This document shows positions 36,090-45,129 of a stretch of 64,000 bases of DNA, piece by piece (within the stretch, counting starts at the first letter, position 1; each line of letters opens with the position of its first letter). Below the pieces are notes generated by a model, which ran no database searches, was not told the origin of the DNA, and saw nothing but the letters and a program-made list of their open reading frames with translations. This stretch comes from Prostheceraeus crozeri (lineage: Eukaryota; Platyhelminthes; Polycladida; Euryleptidae): assembly GCA_907163375.1 (NCBI GenBank), contig CAJQUW010002160.1, positions 1 to 64,000 on the forward strand, given 5' to 3'. The position numbers and the translations under genes are program-made.

Positions 36090-37968
36090 ATGTTCTTATT
36101 TATACTAGTTGCGTGCATATGCATCATTTTGACGACGTATCGTGATGGAAATTGGGACTTTTCTCGTGATCTACCTATAATTGTTTCTGTTATATATCGG
36201 CTGCGTCAGCGAAGACAACATCGAAGATGGTCTGTACGCCCGATAAATGTAATAAGGAATATTCAAGGTGAAATTCAATTGGTGAGAGATCTGCGATATC
36301 AAGATGAAGAAAGCCATTTTCACTATTTTCGAATGTCAAAGCTTCGGTTTGATCAATTATTGGCTAAACTTCTTCCATTTTTGAGTACCCATGCTCAAAC
36401 TCACGCATTGCCAATTGACTCATTGATACGCTTAGCGGTTACCCTTCGAATATTATCCACCGGCGATAGCCAGTCAACAGTTACATTGAGTTTTAGAATA
36501 GGTCACGCGACTGTGAATAAAATATTGTATTGTCAGTAGGAGGACACTCCATATTTGATGGAAATATCAGAAAGTAAAAACACTTTATCGCAAGCGCTTT
36601 CGACCGACACCGCCAGTCATTATCAAGCGACTGTTCGTTTATTGTTGGATCAATCAGACATAAACAGTTATCACAGGGAAGTTTCTAGACCAAATTCATT
36701 TACATTAAGACACATTACAAAAATCCTAAACTAACAACAAAAATTCGTCAATGAGCATGTTACTCTTAAAATTCTGCAAGTAATGCACATCAAAGTAAAA
36801 ACAAAGATAAGAAAGAAGACGCTAGCTAAAGAACAGAGTCATAAAAAGACCCAAGATCTATCTTGGTTCGGTTGTTGGAACGGAAATGTTTAGTCCAAAG
36901 AGATTCCTTCACTATTCTCCTCTTCCAGGAGCGTTCCCTGTCCACCACAGTCATGGAATCAATGTCGATCCCATGACCACTGTCCGTCACATGCTTTGCT
37001 AGCTCGGATCGGTCGACGTCAAGCTCACGTATCATCCGTACGTGTTCGGATTTTCTCTTGTCGACAGGCCTGGAAGATTCACCGATGTAGGAAAATCCGC
37101 AATCGCGATGTCCGCACTCAATGCGATACACCGAGCCCAAACACAGGGAAGGAGAAGGTCGCGGGGATCAGTAACACCATCAAGTCTAAGTTGATTGGTT
37201 TCGGTATTAACATCGCCCTCAAGCCTGCCTCGACTCTCAGTAACCTCCTTGTCCGCAAGCGACCTCCTTCCCTGTGTTTGGGCTCCAACACATTCCATTC
37301 TATTGTGCTACTTGCCATCGTGGATGCCAGTTATGCTTTCATCTTAGTTGATATTGGTGCTCTGGGACGCAACAGTGATGGCGGTATTTGGTCGAATTCA
37401 ACTCTATCATCTTTGGTTGAATGCGATGAAAATCTACCGAAGTCTAAGTGTGCCTTTCCCTATACATTTGTTGCTGATGACGCTTTTCCGCTAAAGACTT
37501 TTATAATGAAACCTTATTCCAGACGAAATCTTGATTTTGCTGAAAAGGTTTTCAACTATCGACTTTCAAGAGCTCGTAGGACTGTAGAGAATGCATTCGG
37601 AATTTTAAGTGCGAGGTGGAGGATATATCACAGAACTTTGGATGGCACTCCCACTCATGCCATATCCTTGACGAAAGGCTTGCATTGTCTTGCATAATTA
37701 TCTTACAAAAACTGATATATCTAATCCTCCGGTCTCTAAGTATATTCCTGATCGATATGTTGATTATGATTCAAATGAAACAGTTGTCCAGGGTGAATGG
37801 CGTAGTGAAACTACATGTACATCATTGTCAAACACGGGTCCTATCGGTTCCAATAACTATTCTCAAGAGGCGGCGAAGGTGCGTGATGCATTTAAAACAT
37901 ATTTTTTGTCGTCAGAGGGTAGAGTACAGTGGCAAGAAACACTTGCTAATCGCGGATACAAATTGTGA
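36090..37968 (+). pseudogene. PIF/Harbinger transposase, interrupted
   Basis: The N-terminal part (36090-36535) has RRWSVRPINVIRNIQGEI, YFRMSKLRFDQLLAKLLPFL and LAVTLRILSTGDSQ..FRIGHATVNKI, the helical region of Harbinger transposases. After the inserted Penelope-like sequence the gene resumes at HSIVLLAIVDASYAF..VDIGALGR.SDGGI (second catalytic Asp), FVADDAFPLKTFIMKPYS and RRTVENAFGILSARWRI (catalytic Glu). The stretch that should hold the first Asp (GxIDGKH-type) is missing. A frame change near 37,675 leads into the C-terminal LHNYL..WR..RDAFKTYFLSSEG. The enzyme would cut and paste the element; this copy cannot. Confidence 0.8.
36540..37287. mobile_element. Penelope-like 3' fragment inserted in Harbinger transposase, in two opposite halves
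   Basis: Minus-strand 37140-36826 encodes a GIY-YIG endonuclease: GSVYRIECGHRDCGFSYIGE, SSRPVDKRKSEH, then LAKHVTDSGH. This is the canonical C-terminal domain of Penelope/Poseidon-type elements. Plus-strand 37155-37285 encodes what normally precedes that domain (INIALKPASTLSNLLVRKRP, then PSLCLGS). The halves face each other and share a 22-bp perfect inverted repeat (37133-37154 with 37264-37285). Such inverted arrangements are known for this retroelement class and resemble twin-priming products. Confidence 0.75.
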
Positions 37969-38456
37969 GTGTTTAACATATGGTCCGGTTTCAATTCAAC
38001 AATGATAACTATATATTAATACATCTTTTCTGTAGATTTATGACCTACTTGTAGATTAAAATGAATGTAACACATGTAGTTTATCTACTATGTTACAATC
38101 ATACTGTACAACATTTCGATGTAGATATATAATTATAATATAATTATATTTGATCACTATTGTTTTTATATTAGGTTATATTATTGTTTTTTATTTTATT
38201 ATTATACTATTTATATTATTATCGTACATTTCAATTAGTTCTTATAAAGTTATTGTATCATTACATATTATTGATTATTAAATTATTACCTATGACTGAA
38301 GCGATAATTATATACTTTCTAATATTTTATCTAAAAATCCGTTGTATGTATCATGATAAAGAACAACAAATTTTGTACAAAAGAATCTATACAATATTAA
38401 AACGTTTCAAACAAGAAAATTCAAAACTCACATCAAACTTCAAGTTTTTCATTGTA

Positions 38457-39236
38457 TCATTGATAATTGTCACTGTGAAGTTGAAAATATGATCCTTCGT
38501 CTGTGTAAGATATCGGATAGTGATCCTGATTATTCACACGTGAAGTGTTCTCTTGAAATTTTACCATTTCATTCTCTTCCGCTTCACAGATTACTTCTTG
38601 AATGCGGAGCTTGACTCGGGCTTTTGCACCAATAGAGAGCTTATTCATTTTGATGGTAACGGATCGACCAAAGGCTTCATCCTCTGTTAAAGTGTTATTC
38701 TGCTCCGATATGCACTTCTTCCAGGTGCCCAACGCATCGATCAGCAGAGTTTCGAATCTATCAGAATTTCTTTTTCTCGAACTACCCGAACTGCAATCTT
38801 GAGTTGTGTCAGTGGTATCATTCTCTGCTTGTGTATTTTCTTTATCAGGCACGTTCGATGCAGATTTAGTCACCTTACAGCTGTTAGAGAGAAATGACAG
38901 AACATCGAAGAACTCCCATTTCTTTTCATTTTCTCTTCCACTTCCCGATTTTTTCGAATATTCCTTCTTCTTACGAGTATATGTATCACGTAGATATCTC
39001 CACTTTGACTTGCATTTTGCTTGATCTTTATTTAATGTCATACTTATTTCACTCCAAGAATTTTCACATCTTTGAAGGTCTTTATACTTTGTTGAAGCTA
39101 CTTTCCAAAGATGCTCATAAGATCTAACTTCTTCTATCAGCCTCTCTTCAAATTTCGCCTCTTGTCGGACAGTTTCGGAGCTGGGTTCCATCAACACTTC
39201 CATCCTGCGTTCAAGTAAAAGTTGGAATGAATTCAA
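38457..39236 (-). CDS. Harbinger MADF/Myb-SANT-like DNA-binding protein
   Basis: An uninterrupted 259-residue frame. The MADF-type domain spans about residues 30-110: RLIEEVRSYEHLWKVAS, LQRCENSWSEISMTLN, then AKCKSKWRYLRDTYTRKKKE with its conserved Trp residues. A Ser/Thr/Asp-rich linker follows, then a C-terminal helical segment (FGRSVTIKMNKLSIGAKARV) reminiscent of the BESS-type interaction region. In PIF/Harbinger elements this second protein binds DNA and recruits the transposase to the ends. It is convergent with the transposase gene and shares an AT-rich 3' region with it. The frame is intact although the transposase is broken. Confidence 0.75.
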   Translation of the reverse strand: MNSFQLLLERRMEVLMEPSSETVRQEAKFEERLIEEVRSYEHLWKVASTKYKDLQRCENSWSEISMTLNKDQAKCKSKWRYLRDTYTRKKKEYSKKSGSGRENEKKWEFFDVLSFLSNSCKVTKSASNVPDKENTQAENDTTDTTQDCSSGSSRKRNSDRFETLLIDALGTWKKCISEQNNTLTEDEAFGRSVTIKMNKLSIGAKARVKLRIQEVICEAEENEMVKFQENTSRVNNQDHYPISYTDEGSYFQLHSDNYQ

Positions 39237-39415
39237 CTATCCTGCGTTTAACGTCGGTTGCTAGATCACTATGGTTACCAAATCGATGAGACGGATAGCT
39301 CACCGTTATCAACGCAGAGGTCTACGTTATTTAGCGCCGAGCTTAACGTTTTTATTACAAAAGTTAGATGTCCATGTCTGCGTTAAAAAACGCAGGAAGC
39401 ATAAATGGGCCTTTA

Positions 39416-41061
39416 GGCGAATGGTGCTGCACACAAGACTAAAAGCACTTTACTTACCACGGAGGGTGGCTTAAAAGATGCCGGCTCGTGGTAGTGTAGC
39501 ACTGATCTTTCCATATGTGGTTCCCTTGCAACCGTTGAAAGTGTAGATGGCGCTCCCAGTTTTTGGCTTCCGACGGGCTCGACCGACTTCTTTCGTCCCG
39601 ATTTCGTACAAGTACAAGTACAACAATAGACGAATGCAGTTGATTTCGACTCTCTTCGGATTCAATTTCTCGTCTATGGACTGACCTCATCAGATGGGAA
39701 TAACTTCAAATGATAATTTGCAGTGTACATGTATAACGGTTGCAGTAAACACAATTCGGAAGCTATAAAGACTGTTCATGTCATAAGTTCCCCCACCCTA
39801 AAAAAGAAAGTCAATTCCTGCTGTGGATTCATCAGTCCGATAGATTAATTGCAAATGGAAAGAAATGGGGACCATTGCCATTAAGTGTTATCGTGTATTA
39901 TGCAGAAAATCGTAGAATACTGTGAAGGCTGAGTTTTCGAGAACAGCAGTAGGCCCACAGGACATTTGATTGGTAAATGATTTTATTTGAAAGTTGTTTG
40001 AAATTTCCTCGGAACACAGTTACTCTCGTTTACTACCGACGAGAGGAGAGATGCTCCTGTTCTTGCAACGTAAATGCATCATGACTCATAGTGAAATTCC
40101 TTGTTATCTATAATGATTTATTTCTATTTTGTCACTATTTCACAAAAGCATTTTGAGAGTTCCCTTTCGTCTCTCTAAACCTCATTACTGCGTACAATAA
40201 TATGGGGCCATCAAACGATGACTTATGACAGTCTTTTATTGCGCTATAATTTATCCTTATAATTTGTCATGGAATAAAAAGTCTTGAAAATCGAAGTTCG
40301 GCCGAACCAAATGTTCGGTGCACCCCTAGTTATAAGACGAACCTCGGCAGAAAGAATGTGCACGGTGTGCTTCAGTGGCGTAGCGTGCTTCAAGCTGTTT
40401 CCGGGGGTAAAGTCAGTCTTGACATCGGTATACCTTATAGCATGCAGCATGTTTGCAAAGTTCCCGGTGGGTTCTAATCTAGACTCTATATATATTATAA
40501 CTCTAGTTATAAGACGAACCTCGGTAGAATGTGCACGGTATGTTTATGAAACATCTGGTAATTTCTGTCGGAAGATAGGATCTAGACTGGGTGATCGGTC
40601 GTTGGGTACCCAAATGTCTTTATGAATGACTGCATACTTTGGTCAATGAAGCGATGATTTATCTCGCTTGAGGCGATGAAGCTCTCGAATACAAAATCTA
40701 CGTCCAGCATTGAACTCAAGAGATGAAAGTGAAGAGCTTCGCGATTTTATTTTTGATATTTCTATGATTGAATGTAATGCCCTTTGAAATTTGTGATTCC
40801 ATGTCTTCCTAGCTTGGTCATTCTTTTATTTCTTTTGCATCCCTGACGAGGTCTGTGAAGACGACAATGCTTCTGACTATGTCGAAGTCGGATAGATACC
40901 TTAGCGCGCCTTATTCATGGCACCAACAGGAAAAATGGTTTGCCAGCTGTTTCGAAAACCTCAGAAAGAGGAAGTGAAACTGTTATCGAAGTTGAAAGGA
41001 GCAATTTCCATATGTTGACGTTGATGTAGTTGAAGAAACCTACAAGTAGTAATAAAACGGC
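39416..41061. other. Non-coding stretch with hAT-type end remnant and a short direct repeat
   Basis: At 40,300-40,329 the sequence AACCAAATGTTCGGTGCACC + CCTAG read in reverse is a CTAGGGGTGCACCGAACATT-type hAT terminus; its partner was not found. A segment starting CTAGTTATAAGACGAACCTC occurs at 40,325 and again at 40,502, both followed by GTGCACGGT. No gene is seen. Confidence 0.45.
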
Positions 41062-41304
41062 GAACACCCGAACGGCGCCCCCCCCTCTGGAACGTTAGCC
41101 AGAGGTTGCGCTCTCCAAGGTGTCGTGGTGTGCCGGCCAGGCTGCGCGTCCGCTCCCATCGTGTTTCTCGTCAAACGTTGGGTGAACACCCGACCGGCGC
41201 CCCCCCTCTGGAACGTTAGCCAGAGGTTGCGCTCTCCAAGGTGTCGTGGTGTGCCGGCCAGGCTGCGCGTCCGCTCCCATCGTGTTTCTCGTCAAACGTT
41301 GGGT
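41062..41304. repeat. Two tandem GC-rich copies, 121-122 bp
   Basis: Bases 41062-41183 and 41184-41304 are nearly identical. Each starts GAACACCCGA(A/C)CGGCGCC, holds CCTCTGGAACGTTAGCCAGA and ends CGTCAAACGTTGGGT. A third start (GAACAAAATTGG) follows. Much more GC-rich than the surroundings, it may belong to the terminal region of the Polinton that follows. Confidence 0.9.
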
Positions 41305-41335
41305 GAACAAAATTGGACGTCCCCCCCTCCCCTCG

Positions 41336-42420
41336 ATAAAACGACAGAGTGTGGTGGTGGACTTGGGCGACTGCCAGGTTTTGACTTGGTGCTATAGTGT
41401 GTTAAAATTTTCGTGAAATCTGATAAATTTTGGGTTGAAAATGGGATGTTTCGAGTGGAAGCAGTGCTCGGAGGACTTTGCAAAATTTTTGGATTCAGCG
41501 TGAAATTCTGCATCTGTGGTGTGATTTCCAGCTCAATTGGCGAGAAAAAATGTTCAACTTCGGAAAAACGACAGAGTTAGAATGTGGGTTGGTTTTGGGC
41601 TGTAGAGCCAAAACGAAGCATCGGATGGGAAAACGGAGGCCAGATTCGGATTCAGCGTCAAATTCTGCATCTGTATGGTGAATTTGAAAGCAGTCGGAGA
41701 GAAAAAATTTTCGCTGACGTCCCCCCCCCCCCCCGGCACCGATCTTCCAATTTTGGTTCTAGTGATCGTAGAAAGTCGTGCAATAGCTCGTTTGAAAGCT
41801 AAGAGTGAGACAAATTCAGTGAAAGAAACGGCTTGTTCATATCTGTCTTCGTTTAGATGTGAAACGCCATTTAAGATTTTGTGAGATTGCCGAAAAACGA
41901 CAGAGTTAGAATTTTGGACGTTTTGGGCTGTAGCGCCAAAACGAAGCATCGGAGAGCAAAGCGGATTTCAGATTTGGAATCAGCGTGAAATTCTCCGTCG
42001 ACGTGGTGAGTTTCAAGTCAATCGGCGAGAAAACATTTTTCTTCATTTTTCCGAAAAACGACAGAGTTAGAATTTTTGCGATGGCTGTGGGCTGTATAGC
42101 CAAAACGAAGCATCGGATGGGAAAATGGAGGGCAGATTCGGATTCAAAGTCCAATTCTACATGGAAACGATGTATTTCCAGCTCAATCGGAGAGAAAAAA
42201 TTTTCGCTGACGTCCCCCCCGGCACCGATCTTCCAATTTTGGTTCTAGTGATCGTAGAAAGTCGTGCAATAGCTCGTTTGAAAGCTAAGAGTGAGACAAA
42301 TTCACTGAAAGAAACGGCTTGTTCATATCTGTCTTCGTTTAGATGTGAAACGCCATTTAAGATTTTGTGAGATTGGCGAAAAACGACAGAGTTAGAATTT
42401 TGGACGTTTTGGGCTACTTC
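41336..42420. repeat. Complex tandem repeats with a recurring AAACGACAGAGTTAGAAT motif
   Basis: The motif AAACGACAGAGTTAGAAT recurs at about 41,566, 41,893, 42,054 and 42,379, with a weaker start at 41,338. Spacings alternate near 325 and 160 bp, giving a higher-order period of about 485 bp. Other shared blocks are CCAAAACGAAGCATCGGA, CGGCACCGATCTTCCAATTT and GAAACGGCTTGTTCATATCT. Poly-C tracts of different length precede CGGCACCG. The open frames here are repeat artefacts. The position just left of the first Polinton gene suggests an element-terminal repeat zone, but the matching right end is outside the window. Confidence 0.8.
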
Positions 42421-42472
42421 TCTCCCTCTCCTCCCTTGAACGTAAGCTTAATACAATCTTTTTCATTTTCAG

Positions 42473-43159
42473 GCATCTACTCCATCTGCTGCACTAGTAG
42501 GACAAAATGGCGGTCAAACGTTACAAGGTTCGCTACGATCAGATCATCTACAACTGAGGCCAGTGGAAGAAACAACCAAGGTACATAATCCTACACCGCT
42601 ACAGCGTAAATTTAAACAAGTCTTGCGTTATGACGATCATAGCGTAGTACTCCAAACGGGAATGCTCCCTTCCACGGATGTCAAGATAATGCGCAATCAG
42701 TATGGGGACTACATACTGATCCCCGTGAGTCCGTACATTCGCCGCCAACTTGATATTATTGAGGAGTACGTGACATTAAATATGGACATTCCTACTCCTC
42801 TTGCTCAAGAGTGGAAGGCGAGAGATGACAAGGATACTCCCTATAGAAAGATTTGGGATGGTAATCAAATTTGCCTACCGGTATCACATTGGTGTACTTA
42901 CTATAAGAAGGAGGGAGATCAATCAACATCCATCACATGCGACGAGCTCGGAGAAGGTACTTGGGATATCCTTTTCAAAGTGAATGGGCTATATTATGGT
43001 CGGCATAAGGATAATAAAATAGCCTCTCTCTCCATGCATATGGAATCCATCCTATATATTCCAAAACCACCCAACGTGGATGACATAATTGATCAAATCT
43101 TAAACAGCAGTGGTACGAAGCGCAAGTCGGAGAAGAATGCTGCCTCAAAACGCAAATGA
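42473..43159 (+). CDS. Polinton protein of unknown function, basic C-terminus
   Basis: The frame is open from a splice-acceptor-like TTTTCATTTTCAG ending at 42472, so the true start is probably in an upstream exon; the first internal Met is at 42563. The protein reads PTPLQRKFKQVLRYDDHSVV, then GDYILIPVSPYIRRQLDIIE, then GTWDILFKVNGLYYGRHKDN, and ends in a Lys-rich, nuclear-localisation-like tail (KRKSEKNAASKRK). The compact beta-rich look and basic tail could suit a DNA-binding role, but I do not recognise the family. It leads the rightward gene series of the element. Confidence 0.5.
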   Translation, partial: ASTPSAALVGQNGGQTLQGSLRSDHLQLRPVEETTKVHNPTPLQRKFKQVLRYDDHSVVLQTGMLPSTDVKIMRNQYGDYILIPVSPYIRRQLDIIEEYVTLNMDIPTPLAQEWKARDDKDTPYRKIWDGNQICLPVSHWCTYYKKEGDQSTSITCDELGEGTWDILFKVNGLYYGRHKDNKIASLSMHMESILYIPKPPNVDDIIDQILNSSGTKRKSEKNAASKRK

Positions 43160-43337
43160 AAGAAGGAGAATTACTAGTCCTTTCCTAACTCTACCCTATG
43201 ACAATTCGCTTATGTGCTTTGAGTGTCGTAGACGTGGTCTTATTAGATACATTTTACTTCTTCGTTGCCATCATATCATTTGTGTATTTTGTCGTGAAAA
43301 GCATCGATGTAATTCTTCATTTTGTAATATGTTATAG
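43110..43337 (+). CDS. Small Cys/His-rich RING-like protein (Polinton)
   Basis: A 75-residue frame overlapping the end of the previous gene. The C-terminal half reads MCFECRRRGLIRYILLLRCH, then HIICVFCREKHRC..FC: the spacing C-x2-C...C-x-H-x3-C-x2-C...C of a RING-type zinc-binding domain. RING proteins commonly act as ubiquitin ligases. The N-terminal 25 residues overlap the preceding gene in another frame, so the real start may be the internal Met before CFEC. A second RING-like protein is encoded 1.1 kb downstream. Confidence 0.45.
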   Translation: MVRSASRRRMLPQNANERRRITSPFLTLPYDNSLMCFECRRRGLIRYILLLRCHHIICVFCREKHRCNSSFCNML

Positions 43338-43389
43338 AACGTTTCCTTAGATGTGTAAATTTCCGTTTTAGGCTTCTATCATCATTTTT

Positions 43390-43905
43390 ATGGATTGTGA
43401 GGGTGAACCTGTACAGGAGCTCAGTGCTATTGCTAGGAACAATTGGACATATCAGATTGTTAGTGTCTATCATCAACATGCCAACTGCGATCCCAATGTT
43501 GATCAATGGGCGAGAAAACACATTCATGGACTTAATCTGAAATATTTGCAAGACTATGGCTTTTCTTGTGACAGTGCTCTTCTTATTGACTTTAAACGAT
43601 GGTTAGCTGCTTTCAATGTTATACGCATCTTTTGTAATAATCCTGGTAAGGAGAGGAAAGTATTTCCCAATCTAATCATTGATGACATTTTGCTCCCGCC
43701 TTGGGATAGTAGAGTGAATCAACATTATCATGAAGTCACGAAACGTTTTAAGGATTTGTCTGTTCGTTGTAGTAGCTACGTTCATAACCAATGCTTCTCT
43801 CCTCCTTACCTCAACACCGCCAAAGTCCTGTATGGATATCATTGCTCGCTGTATGATAGTTACCAGCTGTATCTATTTTATCTCTTTCAAACCATTGATT
43901 TATAA
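43390..43905 (+). CDS. DEDDh-type 3'-5' exonuclease-like protein (Polinton)
   Basis: The protein starts MDCEGEPVQELSAI, where D-C-E sits in the position of the Exo I Asp-x-Glu motif. KHIHGLNLKYLQDYG follows, typical of the loop after the first strand-helix of these nucleases. Near the end GYHCSLYDSYQLYLF provides a His-x4-Asp, the Exo III signature of the DEDDh subfamily, with DFKRWLAAFNV in the Exo II region. DEDDh enzymes trim DNA or RNA 3' ends with two metal ions. This is not among the standard Polinton genes. The assignment rests on motifs, not on a search. Confidence 0.5.
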   Translation: MDCEGEPVQELSAIARNNWTYQIVSVYHQHANCDPNVDQWARKHIHGLNLKYLQDYGFSCDSALLIDFKRWLAAFNVIRIFCNNPGKERKVFPNLIIDDILLPPWDSRVNQHYHEVTKRFKDLSVRCSSYVHNQCFSPPYLNTAKVLYGYHCSLYDSYQLYLFYLFQTIDL

Positions 43906-43992
43906 TGCATGCTTGTTACAGTTATTCAATAAATGTTACTATGAGAAGAGTTGTTGTTTTCATGCAATGGATGGGTTAGATAAAGGGCGATC

Positions 43993-44310
43993 ATGTCTTT
44001 CTCAAACGACTGCGGAATATTACATTTTCATAGGCAAAGTTTAAAAGGAGCTGTTCAAGATTATGTGATAAATTTCCATAAAGATGAGACCGACATCGAA
44101 GCAGTGGTCGATGATGCTAGCACTCTATTTCTAGAGTTAATGAATACATTCTCTGATAGCATTGTCATGGCGCGATTAGTTGCGAAAATTAAGTTTAGTC
44201 ATTTTGGAAAGGAAGAGGTGGAAAGTCGCTCTTTCCATTTTGCTTCTTATTCAATGGAAGTGGTAGATCACCCCGAAGAATTTTTTAAAAGACATGATAA
44301 AAATTGCTGA
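43993..44310 (+). CDS. Polinton protein of unknown function
   Basis: A 105-residue frame: LHFHRQSLKGAVQDYVINFH, VVDDASTLFLELMNTFSDSI, MARLVAKIKFSHFG, FHFASYSMEVVDHPEEFFKR. Related residues appear to continue downstream to about 44,400. It looks like a conserved alpha/beta protein and is not low-complexity. I do not recognise the family. It lies between the exonuclease-like and RING-like genes on the same strand. Confidence 0.4.
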   Translation: MSFSNDCGILHFHRQSLKGAVQDYVINFHKDETDIEAVVDDASTLFLELMNTFSDSIVMARLVAKIKFSHFGKEEVESRSFHFASYSMEVVDHPEEFFKRHDKNC

Positions 44311-44397
44311 ACGTCTTAACGCATTTAACCATCATGGTAGCAGTCTAGTGATTGAAGCGATTTCAGATATTCACATTCAACTTTCTATAAAGAAAAA

Positions 44398-44727
44398 TTG
44401 AAAATGCAGTGGTACTTGATTGTAGCACAACTGGTTTTCGAGCTATGTCTGCTCACTCTCGAAGTATATTCCTTCTGTACATGCGTCTATTATTTAGAAA
44501 AGGCTAGCAAATTCATATCTTCAAAAAGACTTGCTATAGATATCAGTAACGGTGAAACTATGTGTTGTGATGTATGTAAGCGAAAGGATGGAAATGAAAA
44601 GCGCATCTTCAAGAGATGTAAGCATGCTTTTTGTCAACGCTGTTTCATACGTAATTGCATTCAACTTTGCAAATGTAACCACTGTGATATTGCTCATTTC
44701 GAGTGTCACTTATGCCGCAATAGTTAG
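44398..44727 (+). CDS. RING-like protein with N-terminal hydrophobic segment (Polinton)
   Basis: A 109-residue frame. Residues about 5-35 are hydrophobic (WYLIVAQLVFELCLLTLEVY and onward) and could be a membrane segment or part of an upstream intron read as protein. The C-terminal half is Cys-rich: CCDVCKRKDGN, FKRCKHAFCQRCFIRNC, LCKCNHCD, FECHLCRNS. The C-x2-C ... C-x-H-x2-C-x2-C ... C-x2-C order fits a RING finger. Such domains usually recruit ubiquitin-conjugating enzymes. It is a likely relative of the smaller RING-like protein at 43.1 kb. Confidence 0.5.
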   Translation: MKMQWYLIVAQLVFELCLLTLEVYSFCTCVYYLEKASKFISSKRLAIDISNGETMCCDVCKRKDGNEKRIFKRCKHAFCQRCFIRNCIQLCKCNHCDIAHFECHLCRNS

Positions 44728-44778
44728 TACCTATGCAAATGTGGTAAAGATAGGTTTTAGCAAAGACTAACACGGAAA

Positions 44779-45129
44779 ATGGCGAAACGTAAAAGTCAAA
44801 AGTCTTCAAAGTTTTCTTCAGCCATTCAAGCTCTCCGACGAATGAAAGCAAATCAGCGATACAATGCTATACGACATGCTAACGATAAATTCATTTGTGA
44901 AATTATTTCTCATGTCAGACAGTTGAGGACGAAGAAATTAGCACCAAAACAACGAAAGTTACTTAAGCGATATGCTACAAAATTGCGTTTCATCTCCAAT
45001 CCTAAAGTCACCCTTCAAAGAAAGAGGGAAACTCTAACACAAAAGGACGGTTTCCTTTCAGCAATACTTCCGATGTTAGCTCCTGTCGTGGGTAACCTAT
45101 TGGGTAATATCTTTGGCTCTAAACGTTAA
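44779..45129 (+). CDS. Small basic protein with hydrophobic C-terminus (Polinton capsid-associated type)
   Basis: A 116-residue, strongly basic protein (MAKRKSQKSSKFSSAIQALR..; KLAPKQRKLLKRYATKLRFI). It ends in a glycine/proline-containing hydrophobic patch (GFLSAILPMLAPVVGNLLGN). Small basic proteins with such amphipathic tails occur next to the ATPase in Polintons and adintoviruses and are thought to be minor virion components. The exact role is unknown. The gene overlaps the start of the ATPase region. Confidence 0.5.
   Translation: MAKRKSQKSSKFSSAIQALRRMKANQRYNAIRHANDKFICEIISHVRQLRTKKLAPKQRKLLKRYATKLRFISNPKVTLQRKRETLTQKDGFLSAILPMLAPVVGNLLGNIFGSKR

Larger units (their letters stand above)
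35957..39412. mobile_element. PIF/Harbinger DNA transposon, complete ends, 3,456 bp
   Basis: TTA occurs on both sides (35954-35956 and 39413-39415), the 3-bp duplication typical of Harbinger. The left end AGCGGGATTTATACTTCTTC and the right end read inward AGGCCCATTTATGCTTCCTG are imperfect inverted repeats, with further GCGT-rich repeats inside. It carries the two proteins of the superfamily in convergent orientation: a DDE transposase (plus) and a MADF/Myb-like DNA-binding protein (minus). A Penelope-like fragment has been inserted into the transposase gene. Confidence 0.85.

Noticed and set aside
36540-36680. Hammerhead-ribozyme-like fold in the Penelope fragment
   Set aside because: In reverse complement a plausible stem II (GACTGG/TCGGTC) is followed by GAAA, but the CUGANGA core is not intact (TTGATAATGA), so a ribozyme is not supported.
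41125-42370. Several open frames of 70-130 residues
   Set aside because: They repeat with the tandem repeats, in several frames and on both strands, and contain no domain.
42442-42472. GTAAGC...TTTTCAG interval as an intron
   Set aside because: Only 31 nt, too short for splicing; the acceptor may pair with a more distant donor.
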